Origin: Shewanella aquimarina
Lineage (GTDB): Bacteria; Pseudomonadota; Gammaproteobacteria; Enterobacterales; Shewanellaceae
Length of the DNA stretch: 64,000 nt
Assembly (NCBI RefSeq): GCF_023349185.1
Contig: NZ_JAKIKY010000006.1
Coordinates: forward strand, 186,001 to 250,000
Reading direction: 5' to 3'
The number at the start of each line of letters is the position of its first letter. The first letter of the stretch is position 1. The translations under genes and the position numbers were made by a program. Shown here piece after piece: positions 47,515 to 56,641 of this stretch. The notes below the pieces were generated by a model that searched no databases, was not told the origin of the DNA, and was given only the letters and a program-made list of their open reading frames with translations.

Positions 47515-48681
47515 ATGAATTTGCATGAGTATCAGGCAAAAGCCCTATTTGCCGAATATGGTTTACCAGTGTCAGAAGGTTATGCTTGTGATACCCCTCA
47601 AGAGGCGGTAGAAGCGGCTGGCCATATTGGCGGAGATATGTGGGTTGTTAAGTGTCAAGTACACGCAGGCGGCCGTGGTAAAGCAGGTGGCGTAAAAGTT
47701 ACCGGCGATAAAGAAGAGATCAGAGCATTTGCTGAGCATTGGTTAGGCAAGAACCTGGTGACTTATCAGACTGACGAAAAAGGTCAGCCAGTTGCTAAGA
47801 TCCTAGTCGAAAGCTGCACTGATATCGCAAACGAACTGTACCTTGGTGCCGTTGTTGACCGTGCGACCCGTCGCGTTGTTTTCATGGCGTCTACCGAAGG
47901 TGGCGTTGAGATTGAAACTGTTGCCGAAGAGACACCAGAGCTGATCCACAAGGCGATTATCGATCCTTTGACTGGTCCTCAGCCATACCAGGCACGTGAT
48001 CTTGGCTTCAAGTTGGGTCTAAACCCAACTCAGATGAAGCAGTTCACTAAAGTCTTCATGGGTCTGGCGACTATGTTCACCGACCATGATTTCGCACTGC
48101 TTGAGATCAACCCTCTGGTTATCACTACCGAAGGTAACATCCACTGTCTAGACGGTAAGATTGGTATCGATGGCAACGCACTGTTCCGTCAACCAAAGAT
48201 CCGTGACATGCACGATCCTTCACAGGATGACGCTCGTGAAGCACACGCGGCGAAATTCGAGCTGAACTATGTTGCCCTAGACGGTAACGTAGGCTGCATG
48301 GTAAACGGTGCCGGCCTAGCAATGGGTACTATGGACATCGTTAACCTGCATGGCGGCAAGCCAGCTAACTTCCTTGACGTTGGTGGCGGCGCGACTAAAG
48401 AGCGTGTTGCTGAAGCATTCAAGATCATCTTGTCTGACGCAAACGTTAAAGCAGTGCTAGTAAACATCTTCGGTGGTATCGTACGTTGTGACATGATCGC
48501 TGAAGGTATCATTGGCGCTGTTAAAGAAGTGGGTGTTGAAGTGCCAGTGGTTGTTCGTCTAGAAGGTACTAACGCAGATCTAGGTCGCGAAGTATTGGCT
48601 AACTCTGGTCTTGACATTATTGCAGCCGAGTCGCTAACCGACGCTGCTGTTAAAGTTGTTGCTGCTGCGGAGGGCAAATAA
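47515..48681 (+). CDS. sucC: Succinyl-CoA synthetase beta subunit
   Basis: ATP-grasp subunit that binds nucleotide and succinate and converts succinyl-CoA to succinate with substrate-level phosphorylation, 388 residues. [19 protein letters not shown] opens the ATP-grasp domain; conserved [16 protein letters not shown] loop, EINPLV and the C-terminal [13 protein letters not shown] are all present. It overlaps sucD by one base (TAATG), so translation is coupled. Confidence 0.98.
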   Translation: MNLHEYQAKALFAEYGLPVSEGYACDTPQEAVEAAGHIGGDMWVVKCQVHAGGRGKAGGVKVTGDKEEIRAFAEHWLGKNLVTYQTDEKGQPVAKILVESCTDIANELYLGAVVDRATRRVVFMASTEGGVEIETVAEETPELIHKAIIDPLTGPQPYQARDLGFKLGLNPTQMKQFTKVFMGLATMFTDHDFALLEINPLVITTEGNIHCLDGKIGIDGNALFRQPKIRDMHDPSQDDAREAHAAKFELNYVALDGNVGCMVNGAGLAMGTMDIVNLHGGKPANFLDVGGGATKERVAEAFKIILSDANVKAVLVNIFGGIVRCDMIAEGIIGAVKEVGVEVPVVVRLEGTNADLGREVLANSGLDIIAAESLTDAAVKVVAAAEGK

Positions 48682-49553
48682 TGTCTGTATTAATTAACAA
48701 AGATACCAAGGTTATCTGTCAGGGTTTCACTGGCGGTCAAGGTACTTTCCACTCTGAGCAAGCAATCGCTTACGGTACGCAAATGGTTGGCGGTGTTTCG
48801 CCAGGCAAGGGCGGTCAGGTTCACCTGGGTCTGCCAGTATTCAACACAGTAAAAGATGCTGTGGCTGAAACCGGTGCGACAGCTACCGTTATCTATGTAC
48901 CTGCGCCTTTCTGTAAAGACGCTATCCTAGAAGCTATCGACGGCGGCATCGAGCTAATCGTTTGTATTACTGAAGGTATTCCTACTCTGGATATGCTGGA
49001 AGTTAAGGTTAAGCTGGAAGAGACTGGCGTTCGCATGATCGGTCCAAACTGCCCAGGTGTTATCACTCCGGGCGAATGTAAGATCGGTATCATGCCAGGT
49101 CACATCCACAAGCCAGGTAAAGTGGGCATCGTTTCTCGCTCTGGTACTCTGACCTATGAAGCGGTTAAGCAAACTACCGATGAAGGTTTCGGCCAATCAA
49201 CTTGTGTTGGTATCGGTGGTGACCCAATCCCAGGCACTAACTTCATCGACGTATTGGAAATGTTCCAAAACGATCCACAGACCGAAGCTATCGTGATGAT
49301 CGGCGAGATAGGTGGTACTGCTGAAGAAGAAGCGGCGGCCTACATCAAGGCTAACGTGACTAAGCCTGTCGTCTCTTACATTGCCGGTGTAACTGCACCT
49401 GCTGGTAAGCGTATGGGCCACGCTGGCGCGATTATCGCTGGCGGTAAAGGTACGGCTGAAGACAAGTTTGCTGCACTAGAAGCGGCAGGCGTGACTACCG
49501 TACGTTCACTGGCCGACATCGGCAGTGCACTGCGTGCTAAGACTGGTTGGTAA
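48681..49553 (+). CDS. sucD: Succinyl-CoA synthetase alpha subunit
   Basis: CoA-binding and phosphohistidine-bearing subunit, 290 residues. Rossmann CoA-binding [18 protein letters not shown] at the N-terminus, GPNCPG loop, and the phosphorylated His in [15 protein letters not shown] near 246. Final gene of the block, followed by a strong bidirectional terminator. Confidence 0.98.
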   Translation: MSVLINKDTKVICQGFTGGQGTFHSEQAIAYGTQMVGGVSPGKGGQVHLGLPVFNTVKDAVAETGATATVIYVPAPFCKDAILEAIDGGIELIVCITEGIPTLDMLEVKVKLEETGVRMIGPNCPGVITPGECKIGIMPGHIHKPGKVGIVSRSGTLTYEAVKQTTDEGFGQSTCVGIGGDPIPGTNFIDVLEMFQNDPQTEAIVMIGEIGGTAEEEAAAYIKANVTKPVVSYIAGVTAPAGKRMGHAGAIIAGGKGTAEDKFAALEAAGVTTVRSLADIGSALRAKTGW

Positions 49554-49574
49554 TCAAGCGAGTCGGTAAGCATT

Positions 49575-49602
49575 AAAAAAGGCGCCCTAGGGCGCCTTTT
49601 TT
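49575..49602. terminator. Bidirectional terminator, sucD / glutamate-synthase-like
   Basis: AAAAAAGGCGCCCTAGGGCGCCTTTTTT is a perfect palindrome with A and T runs that can terminate both converging transcripts. Confidence 0.95.
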
Positions 49603-49621
49603 GATCTCTGTAAAATATCGC

Positions 49622-51295
49622 TCAAGCCCTGTCTTTGAATGTGCTGTCTCTGCGGCGAGAGAGGCCGAATTCGGCCGGGGTCAGGATATAGGTGTCCTCG
49701 CAGTAAAAGTCTTCGGCGGTGCACTGCTGCCACCATGACGCCCAGGCGGTGCCTTGCAGCTTCTCTTCTATGATGGCGTTGTGGGTGAGGGGAGCCACCA
49801 GGCTGCCGGTGGAGATCAGTAGGCCATAGGGAGAGCGGCGTTTGATCATCCTCGGCTTTAGCTTGTTGGGGTTATCCAGTCCCATGCTGCCCACTAGTTC
49901 ATAGAAGGCTTTTAAGGTGTTATGGTGGAAGTTCTTTACCCGCTCACTCTTCACCTCGACATCCAGTGCCTTGGAACGGGCCGGATCCTGGGTGGCGATG
50001 CCCGTGGGGCACATGTTGGTGTTGCAATGTCTCGACTGAATACAACCCAGAGACAGCATCATGGTGCGGGCGGCGTTGACTAAGTCTGCGCCCATGGCAA
50101 TCTTGGTCAGCAGATCGAAGCTGGAGGCTGTCTTACCCGAGGCGATCAGGGTGATCTTGTGTCTCAGCCCTACGCCAACCAGGGCATTATTGGCAAAGTA
50201 GACCCCTTCGAGACACATCATGCCCAGACGGTTGCTGAACTCTACCGGCGCCGCCCCGGTGCCACCCTCGGCGCCATCTATGGTGATGAAATCTGGCGTG
50301 ATGCCTGTCTTTAGCATCGCCTTACAGATGGCGAGAAACTCTACCGGATTACCGATACAGAGCTTAAAGCCCACTGGCTTGCCGCCACTGAGCTCCCGCA
50401 GGCGTTTGACGAAGTTAAGCAGGGCGATGGGCGTGGTGCACTCGGGATTGACCGCGGGGGAGACACAGTCTTTATCCATGGGGATATGGCGGATCATGGC
50501 GATCTCCGGGGTGATCTTTGCCTTGGGTAGCACGCCGCCATGGCCGGGTTTAGCGCCCTGGCTGAGTTTTATCTCTATCATCTTGACCTGTGGACGCTTG
50601 GCCATCTTCTCGAAGCTGTCCGGATTAAAGTTACCCTCATCATCACGACAGCCAAACATGCCAGAGCCTATCTGCCATACCAGATCGCCGCCATGTTTGA
50701 GGTGATAGGGGCTGGCCCCGCCTTCGCCCGTGTTGTGATAGCAACCCGCCTTCTTGGCGCCCAAGTTGAGAGCCTCGATGGCATTGGCGCTGAGGGAGCC
50801 GAAGCTCATGGCCGAGATATTAAAATAGGAGGCGTCATAGGGCTGGGTGCAGTCAGGTCCGCCGATACGCACCCGCTTGGCTTGCTCATCGATATGTTTC
50901 GGTGACAGCGAGTGCCACAGGCTCAGATAGTTCTCCTCTAACAGATCGCGCTGGGTGCCGAAGGCGATGGTATCGCGTACGTTCTTGGCCCTTTGATAGA
51001 CCAAGGAGCGCTGCTCGCGGTTAAAGGGGGTCTCCTCTGTATCGCTGGCGATAAAATACTGCTGTATCTCTACCCGGTAAGACTCGAGGAAGTAGCGCAG
51101 GTAGGCGACCACGGGGTAGAGGCGGTTAAGCGTGTGTGAGCTAAATTGCAGATCATAGGTGCCGACCAAGGTGTAGAGCAGAGTAAAGCCCAGAAAAATG
51201 GCCGCGCCCATGCCGCCGTCATTGAGATAGAAATAGAGCCCGGCGCCATTGCCTAGGGTGGCGATAAGCCAAAAGACCTTTTGCATGATTGTCAT
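49622..51295 (-). CDS. FMN-binding glutamate-synthase-like protein
   Basis: A 557-residue protein related to the synthase domain of GltB, without the glutamine amidotransferase part. The start chosen is ATG 51295 (AGGA eight bases upstream); an upstream GTG would add eight residues. Two hydrophobic segments at the N-terminus (VFWLIATLGNGAGLYFYL and MGAAIFLGFTLLYTLVGTY) suggest membrane attachment. The FMN/substrate barrel is recognisable: YFNISAMSFGSLSANAIEALNLGAKKAG, KPGHGGVLP, the ITIDGAEGGTGAAP loop, and a Cys motif CIQSRHCNTNMCPTG that could bind an Fe-S cluster as in GltB. The acceptor substrate is not known. Confidence 0.88.
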   Translation of the reverse strand: MTIMQKVFWLIATLGNGAGLYFYLNDGGMGAAIFLGFTLLYTLVGTYDLQFSSHTLNRLYPVVAYLRYFLESYRVEIQQYFIASDTEETPFNREQRSLVYQRAKNVRDTIAFGTQRDLLEENYLSLWHSLSPKHIDEQAKRVRIGGPDCTQPYDASYFNISAMSFGSLSANAIEALNLGAKKAGCYHNTGEGGASPYHLKHGGDLVWQIGSGMFGCRDDEGNFNPDSFEKMAKRPQVKMIEIKLSQGAKPGHGGVLPKAKITPEIAMIRHIPMDKDCVSPAVNPECTTPIALLNFVKRLRELSGGKPVGFKLCIGNPVEFLAICKAMLKTGITPDFITIDGAEGGTGAAPVEFSNRLGMMCLEGVYFANNALVGVGLRHKITLIASGKTASSFDLLTKIAMGADLVNAARTMMLSLGCIQSRHCNTNMCPTGIATQDPARSKALDVEVKSERVKNFHHNTLKAFYELVGSMGLDNPNKLKPRMIKRRSPYGLLISTGSLVAPLTHNAIIEEKLQGTAWASWWQQCTAEDFYCEDTYILTPAEFGLSRRRDSTFKDRA

Positions 51296-51514
51296 AACGC
51301 ATTCCTGTATTGCAGACACTTATCATTTATCCATCTATTGAACGTTATTGCGGCGGCTTTGGCAATCGGCCATGGCGTAGGTGCTAGATGAATTTTGCTT
51401 ATTTTAAGCGGGCTTAGTGTAAAGCTGTGTCGACAAAAGCTTAGATTAATACTTTCTAATCTACCCTGTAGTGGGTATATTGGTGAGCTGGATGGGAGAA
51501 AAAAGGAGTAAGTT

Positions 51515-52015
51515 GTGTTCATCGCGGAAACAGAGAGGCTGATATTACGTCGATTCGAGGCCAAGGATGTGGAGAGCCTATTCCTGCTCAATAGCATTCC
51601 TGAGGTGCTGACCTATATTCCTGGCGCGCCCATGACCTGTCGCTCACAGGCAGAGGATATTCTTGAAAACGTGTTGCTCAAAAATTATCGCGAACGTGGC
51701 TTTGGCCGCTGGGCGGTGGAGCATAAGGCCGATAACAAGGTAATAGGTTTCTGTGGCCCGACTTATATTAAAGAATTTGATGAGGTGGAGCTGGGTTATC
51801 GTTATCTGCCTGAATATTGGGGCAAGGGGATAGGTAGCGAGGCCGGGCAGGCGGCGCTGTCACGTTTTAAGGATCACGGCATCGATGAGGCGATAGCGCT
51901 CATTCTGCTGGGCAACAAGGGCTCCGAAGGGGTGGCGCGTAAGCTGGGCATGGCTGAGCGTGAACGCAGCAAGTTTATGGGCCACAAGGTGAACGTATTT
52001 CACAAGGTGTTGTGA
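51515..52015 (+). CDS. GNAT family N-acetyltransferase (RimJ/RimL-like)
   Basis: A 166-residue acetyl-CoA-dependent transferase. TERLILRRFEAKDVESLF at the N-terminus is typical of the RimJ/RimL type, with the acetyl-CoA pocket in ELGYRYLPEYWGKGIGSEAGQAAL. GTG start with AAGGAG. It lies between two units on opposite strands; substrate not predictable. Confidence 0.9.
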   Translation: MFIAETERLILRRFEAKDVESLFLLNSIPEVLTYIPGAPMTCRSQAEDILENVLLKNYRERGFGRWAVEHKADNKVIGFCGPTYIKEFDEVELGYRYLPEYWGKGIGSEAGQAALSRFKDHGIDEAIALILLGNKGSEGVARKLGMAERERSKFMGHKVNVFHKVL

Positions 52016-52090
52016 TACGGTTTGGCTAAGGTGTTGTGATGAAGGCGTTAGTCCTCGCCAGAGATAAACCTTTGATACAAAAAAGATACA

Positions 52091-52118
52091 AAAAAACCAG
52101 CATGATGCTGGTTTTTTT
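52091..52118. terminator. Bidirectional terminator, acetyltransferase / fur
   Basis: AACCAGCATGATGCTGGTTT with A and T runs on the two sides, between the convergent stops. Confidence 0.94.
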
Positions 52119-52140
52119 GTATCGGCTGTATGCCTGCGAA

Positions 52141-52575
52141 TTATTCGTCGCCGTGGTCGCACTCGTCGTTGGTGCAGACACCGTAGAGATATAGGCTGTG
52201 GTTGGTCAGCTTGATGTTGTGCTTCATGGCAATCTCGTCTTGGCGTCTCTCGATCACTTCATCAGAGAACTCGATCACCTTGCCGCAAGAGAGACACACC
52301 AGATGATCATGATGGTGGGTCGAGGCCAGCTCAAACACCGCCTTGCCGCTTTCGAAATGGTGACGGGTGACGATACCCGCGTCATCGAACTGGTTCAGTA
52401 CACGGTAAACCGTTGCCAGTCCTATCTCTTCGCCAATATCGAGCAGTTTCTTATATAGTTCTTCTGCACTGATATGCTGGTTTTCGGGCTCCTGCATCAG
52501 CTCGAGGATCTTGACTCGTGGTAAGGTGACCTTTAATCCCGCTTTCTTTAGCGCTTGATTTCCATCTGTCATCAT
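52141..52575 (-). CDS. fur: Ferric uptake regulator Fur
   Basis: Iron-responsive repressor, 144 residues. N-terminal winged helix (LKVTLPRVKILELMQ), then HHHDHLVCLSCGKVIEF with the metal-binding His cluster and CxxC, and the C-terminal GVCTNDECDHGDE adding two Cys. Fur in this lineage normally acts as a dimer with Fe(II). It faces away from the sirtuin gene. The start region carries unusual repeats described separately. Confidence 0.97.
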   Translation of the reverse strand: MMTDGNQALKKAGLKVTLPRVKILELMQEPENQHISAEELYKKLLDIGEEIGLATVYRVLNQFDDAGIVTRHHFESGKAVFELASTHHHDHLVCLSCGKVIEFSDEVIERRQDEIAMKHNIKLTNHSLYLYGVCTNDECDHGDE

Positions 52576-52882
52576 TAATCTCTGGATTGAAGAACCATTA
52601 GCAATGCCAATAGTGGTTCAGTAGTTGATGTTGAGAACCATTATAGGGGGTGAAATTGAAAACTTAAACCTTTGATCTTGCATATTGTTCGCATCGGCAG
52701 AAATTTGTTCTAAATTGGCCCTACCTGTGTGATTTAGGCTGAATTTAACGCGTACTTTTTGTAATGTTATTGAGACTAATGCCTAATAGCCCAACGGCGA
52801 CTTATCAGGCAGGATGAAATCTGGTTAACCTGTATCCTGTGGGTGCCAGCCGCCCGCATAAGCATTAAAATAAGGAAGAGGG
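52576..52882. promoter_or_regulatory. Shared region fur / cobB with three GAACCATTA-type repeats
   Basis: 307 bases between the divergent fur and sirtuin genes. GAACCATTA occurs at 52592-52600 and 52634-52642, with the near-inverted copy TAGTGGTTC at 52611-52619 (8 of 9 pair with GAACCATTA). These lie just upstream of the fur start codon and look like an operator array. They do not match the typical Fur box. Nothing else is identified. Confidence 0.5.
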
Positions 52883-53629
52883 ATGTATCGGCAGATCGTA
52901 GTGTTAACTGGGGCAGGGATCTCAGCTGAATCTGGCTTGAGAACCTTTAGGGATCAAGATGGGCTCTGGGAAGAGCATAAAATTGAAGACGTGGCGACGC
53001 CTGAAGGCTATGCCCGCGATCCCGAAATGGTGGAGCGCTTCTATAACGAGCGCTGGCAGCAGCTCCATAATGGTGAAATTGAACCCAACGCCGCCCATAA
53101 GGCGCTGGCGAGGCTAGAGCAGGAGTTCGACGGTCAGCTGTTGGTGGTGACGCAAAATATCGACGATCTCCATGAGCGCGCCGGCTCGCGTCGCTTGCTG
53201 CACATGCATGGTGAGTTGACTAAGGGTCGTTGCCCACGTTCTCACCAAACCTTTCTGTTGACCGATCACTTCGGCGTCAACCATACCTGTACCTGTTGTA
53301 TTCCCGCCCAGCGCCTGCGCCCCCACGTGGTCTGGTTTGGCGAGATGCCTATCGGCCTAGATCGGATACAGCATGCGCTGGATACCTGCGATCTCTTTAT
53401 CGCCATCGGCACCTCGGGCACCGTCTATCCCGCCGCCGGCTTTGTCGATACCGCCAATCATCATGGTGCCCAGACGGTTGAGGTTAACCTGATGCCAGCC
53501 GATCGCCACAGCCAGTTTCAGTATCATCTGCAGGGTAAGGCCAGCGAGATAGTGCCACAACTGGTGGAGCAGATCCTGGCTGGTGAGGTGATAAGCGACC
53601 AGCCCTTACCGGGCGTCTCCAAGGCGTGA
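52883..53629 (+). CDS. cobB: Sirtuin NAD-dependent protein deacylase (CobB type)
   Basis: Removes acyl groups from protein lysines using NAD, 248 residues. VLTGAGISAESGLRTFRD forms the NAD loop, TQNIDDLHERAG and HMHGEL give the catalytic His, and the zinc ligands are in GRCPRS and CTCC. The RFYNER segment places Tyr54 and Arg57 in the YxxR arrangement that marks class III sirtuins, which prefer succinyl and malonyl lysine (as in CobB and SIRT5). The C-terminal GTSGTVYPAAGF binds NAD. It leads a run of four plus-strand genes. Confidence 0.94.
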   Translation: MYRQIVVLTGAGISAESGLRTFRDQDGLWEEHKIEDVATPEGYARDPEMVERFYNERWQQLHNGEIEPNAAHKALARLEQEFDGQLLVVTQNIDDLHERAGSRRLLHMHGELTKGRCPRSHQTFLLTDHFGVNHTCTCCIPAQRLRPHVVWFGEMPIGLDRIQHALDTCDLFIAIGTSGTVYPAAGFVDTANHHGAQTVEVNLMPADRHSQFQYHLQGKASEIVPQLVEQILAGEVISDQPLPGVSKA

Positions 53630-54225
53630 GTCATCGCGTGATCACTGAGGCGAGCCCAGCAGGGGAGTTGTCTCAGATAGAAGCTGCGCAAACACCTGAA
53701 GAGAAGGCACCTGAAGAGAAGGCACCAGAAGCGCAGACACAAGAAGCGCAGACACAAGAAGCGATAAGGGGCGAAGACAGTCCTAACTGTCCACTGGCCA
53801 TCATCATGCGGGGGCTGCCGGGTAGCGGCAAGAGCCATTGGGTCGATTGCTTCATTGCCGCTCGCCGCGACGGCGAGGCGATTCGCCGTCGCGGCTACTT
53901 CTCTACCGATGATCGTTTTATCTGCGAGGGTGAGTACCGTTTCGACGCCAGCAAGCTGTCTGAATATCATCAGCTTAATCTCACCGGATTTATTCAGGCA
54001 TTGTCTCGCCATGAACCTGTGGTGATCTGCGATAACACCAACATGGCTCATTGGGAGTTTATGGCTTACGATGCCGCCGCCAAGGCGATGGGTTACCAGG
54101 TGCGCATCTTGTTGATTGGTGATCCTCTCGATAAGGCTCATCAAGCACTGTGCGCCGAGCGTAATCAACATGGCCTAGGGCTCAGGCAGATCCAGGCGAT
54201 GGCGAGTCAATTCCAGCAGCTGTAA
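53626..54225 (+). CDS. P-loop ATPase/kinase with repetitive N-terminus
   Basis: A 199-residue protein of the P-loop nucleotide-kinase-like group. Its start (GTG) overlaps the cobB stop, so it is coupled with it. The first 50 residues are low-complexity (PEEKA, QTQEA repeats), encoded by two tandem 15-base repeat blocks. Walker A MRGLPGSGKSHW is near 59-70 and the predicted Walker B-like DNTNMAHWE near 143. This resembles ATP-binding proteins annotated as AAA/NEDD4-binding-like kinases. No substrate can be named. Confidence 0.78.
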   Translation: MSHRVITEASPAGELSQIEAAQTPEEKAPEEKAPEAQTQEAQTQEAIRGEDSPNCPLAIIMRGLPGSGKSHWVDCFIAARRDGEAIRRRGYFSTDDRFICEGEYRFDASKLSEYHQLNLTGFIQALSRHEPVVICDNTNMAHWEFMAYDAAAKAMGYQVRILLIGDPLDKAHQALCAERNQHGLGLRQIQAMASQFQQL

Positions 54226-54265
54226 TGGCTGCAATCTTCTATTTTTAATCCATTGAGGGAGCAAG

Positions 54266-54553
54266 ATGTTTGCCGTGATATTTCGGGCCAAGGTGGCCAA
54301 GTTAGATGCCAGATACTCAGAGATGGCTGCTAAGATGCGTCAGGTGGCGATGGATAAATATCATTGCGTCGATTTTGTCGCCGTGACCGAAGGGGAGCAG
54401 GAGATTGCCATCTCCTATTGGCAAAGTGAGGCCGACATTTTGGCCTGGAAACAAGACAGCGAACATCAAATCGCCCAAGAACTCGGCCGCAGCACCTGGT
54501 ATGAGCGTTATCAGGTCGAGGTGGTCGAGATAAAGCGTCAATATCAGGGCTAA
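54266..54553 (+). CDS. Antibiotic biosynthesis monooxygenase (ABM) domain protein
   Basis: A 95-residue dimeric ferredoxin-like alpha/beta-barrel protein (ABM family), seen as FAVIFRAKVAK at the N-terminus and ISYWQSEADILAWKQDSEHQIAQ in the core. The ABM family includes small oxygenases and heme-degrading enzymes, but the residues that define such activity are not clear here. It lies 40 bases after the P-loop gene. Confidence 0.85.
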   Translation: MFAVIFRAKVAKLDARYSEMAAKMRQVAMDKYHCVDFVAVTEGEQEIAISYWQSEADILAWKQDSEHQIAQELGRSTWYERYQVEVVEIKRQYQG

Positions 54554-54606
54554 CCTAGAAGTCGAAGTCGCGCTGGGAAGGCAAACAACTTACAAGGAGA
54601 AGTCAG

Positions 54607-55266
54607 GTGACACTGGTATTGATTAGCGATCTTAGCGGCGCAGCAAGTCAAGCTGCGATAACAGAAGTGCTCGGTGAAGGCGCCAGCCTGGGCTATTTGG
54701 CCTCAGGCCATGAACCAGAGTTAAGTTACTACGGTGCGACTCAGAAACAATATGCCGAATTGGGGGTGAGCCTGTGTCACTATCTGGATCTCGAGCAGGG
54801 CTATACGCTGGCGGGGCTGAATACACTGTTGAGTTGCCAGGCTATCCACCTCGCCGGTGGCGATACCTTTCAATTTTTAGCTCAGCTGCAGGCGCGCGGC
54901 CTGATGGAGTCGTTTAAGGCCTATCTTAATTGCGGCGGGATCCTAATTGGTCTTAGCGCCGGGGCCATGCTGATGACGCCGACCATCGCCAGTGCGTCCC
55001 TGTGCGGTGATGTGAATCCTCTGGGACTGAGCGACTTAGGGGCTTTAGCCTTGCTTCCTTATCAATTCCTGCCCCATAGCGATCTCAGCGATGGCGGGGT
55101 AGCGCTTAGCGTGCAGGCCGCCAGCCTACTGGAGGCGTCGACGCTGGCCGAGTATCCCTTGATTCTGTGTAGCGATGAGGACGCCGTCATCGCCACCAAG
55201 ACAGGGCTGCGCGGTTTCGGGCAGCCACTGCTGTTTGATGGTGTGGGCTTAATGGCACTGGCCTAG
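54607..55266 (+). CDS. Peptidase E-like (family S51) protein
   Basis: A 219-residue class-I-amidotransferase-fold protein. The nucleophile Ser is in IGLSAGAMLM (about 120), with GGDTFQFLAQL as the preceding strand-turn; this is the S51 dipeptidase E layout, which cleaves Asp-X dipeptides. GTG start behind AAGGAGAAG. Last gene of the sirtuin-led set. The catalytic His/Glu could not be placed with certainty. Confidence 0.8.
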   Translation: MTLVLISDLSGAASQAAITEVLGEGASLGYLASGHEPELSYYGATQKQYAELGVSLCHYLDLEQGYTLAGLNTLLSCQAIHLAGGDTFQFLAQLQARGLMESFKAYLNCGGILIGLSAGAMLMTPTIASASLCGDVNPLGLSDLGALALLPYQFLPHSDLSDGGVALSVQAASLLEASTLAEYPLILCSDEDAVIATKTGLRGFGQPLLFDGVGLMALA

Positions 55267-55297
55267 AACAAAGCTAGGATATCGGCGGATAGGCACG

Positions 55298-56641
55298 CTA
55301 CTGCAGCTCCCAAAGTTCCCAGGTGTTGAGGCGATACTCCTCGGCGAGTGCTAAGGCTTTGTCCTGATGGCGCTTGGCATTCGCCTCGTCCCCCATGCCT
55401 TGATAGTAGAGGCTCATCTCTCTGTGCCAGTAGGGCGAGGCCTCTCCCTGTTTGGCCACGCTATCGAGCATGGCCTTGGCCTTTTCGGCTTGCCCCTTGA
55501 TGTTAAAGCCCTTGGCCACCTGAACCGTCACCATGGTGAGCGAGTCGGGAAACTCGGCTTTTACCGCCTGTAAAACCTCATCGAGTCTATCGAGCTGCTT
55601 GGACCAGAACAGATACTTGGCAAATTGGTAGGCTTGTAGCCATTCGATATGAAAGCCGGCCCAGTTAGCCTTGCGTTTGGCAAAATAATCCAGCACTGCG
55701 CGGTAGTCGCCAAGGGCCAGCATCTCGCCGCCATCCAGGCCATAGTCGGGGGATAAGAATAGCAGGCCGTCATTGAGTGCCGGCAGGGCGGTGGTGAAGT
55801 GGTTCTCGTCGGGGTAGTGCTTAAATTGCCAGCGGATCTTTTGTGCGTCATAGCCTTTGAGCGCAGTTACCAGTTCATCCACGCCCATCTCTTGCTCGTT
55901 GGCCAAGGTCAGAAAGAGTGGCGCCGTTATCGCACCTTGCTTGAGCCGCTCATCGAGTCGCTCGATATAACTCATCTTGTCATACCAAACGCTCGGGCTC
56001 ATGGCCAGATAGGCATCGAAGGGGCTGTTTGCTTGTGTCATGGCATAGAGAGTAAATAGGCCGCCCATGGAGTAGCCCGCCAGCGCCTTGTGGGGATTGG
56101 TGCGAAACTGCTTGTCTATAGTGGGTACTAGCTCCTTGGTCAGATAGCGATAGAAGGTGTCTGCGCCGCCAAAGGCCTCGCCCTCGTCGCTCTTCCAGGT
56201 GGTGGTGTAGAGATAATCGCTCTGGCCTTGATTGGCGATGCCCACCACTATCATGGGCGCTATCTTGCCCATGCGCGCCAGATGCAGTGCCAGGGCCGAT
56301 ACATGTTGAAATTGAAAGTCGGCATCCACCACATAGAGCACGGGGTAGTGCCGCGTGTTGCCATAGTAGCCTTCGGGCAGGGAGACCATGTAGCGCCTTG
56401 GCGCCTTAAACTCGCGCGAGTCATGGCTGAACTCATGTCCCGCGATGATGGCATTGCCACTTGCTGTGATGTCTACATTAGCTGGCGACTCGGCCCATGC
56501 CTGGGTGAGGGTCAGGGTCAATAGTAGGCAGACGCAGAGGGAAAGGCATTTTCCCAGGGCTGTAGGGGTATTTGTTCTTATTGGTTCTGGTGTTGTAGGT
56601 ACTGATGTCGTAGGTACTGATGCCGTAGGTATTGGTGTCAT
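55298..56641 (-). CDS. Exported esterase-like alpha/beta hydrolase with TPR-like tail
   Basis: A 447-residue secreted or periplasmic protein. A Pro/Thr-rich N-terminal extension (about 1-28) precedes the signal peptide core (CLSLCVCLLLTLTLTQAWA). The esterase D/IroE-like domain has the nucleophile GYSMGG near 190 and the oxyanion motif VVDADFQF; the last 130 residues are helical and contain repeat-like pairs consistent with TPR. The first codons are formed by a 15-base tandem repeat. It faces the S51 gene and has no close partner. Probably hydrolyses an ester such as an acyl or siderophore ester; substrate unknown. Confidence 0.82.
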   Translation of the reverse strand: MTPIPTASVPTTSVPTTPEPIRTNTPTALGKCLSLCVCLLLTLTLTQAWAESPANVDITASGNAIIAGHEFSHDSREFKAPRRYMVSLPEGYYGNTRHYPVLYVVDADFQFQHVSALALHLARMGKIAPMIVVGIANQGQSDYLYTTTWKSDEGEAFGGADTFYRYLTKELVPTIDKQFRTNPHKALAGYSMGGLFTLYAMTQANSPFDAYLAMSPSVWYDKMSYIERLDERLKQGAITAPLFLTLANEQEMGVDELVTALKGYDAQKIRWQFKHYPDENHFTTALPALNDGLLFLSPDYGLDGGEMLALGDYRAVLDYFAKRKANWAGFHIEWLQAYQFAKYLFWSKQLDRLDEVLQAVKAEFPDSLTMVTVQVAKGFNIKGQAEKAKAMLDSVAKQGEASPYWHREMSLYYQGMGDEANAKRHQDKALALAEEYRLNTWELWELQ

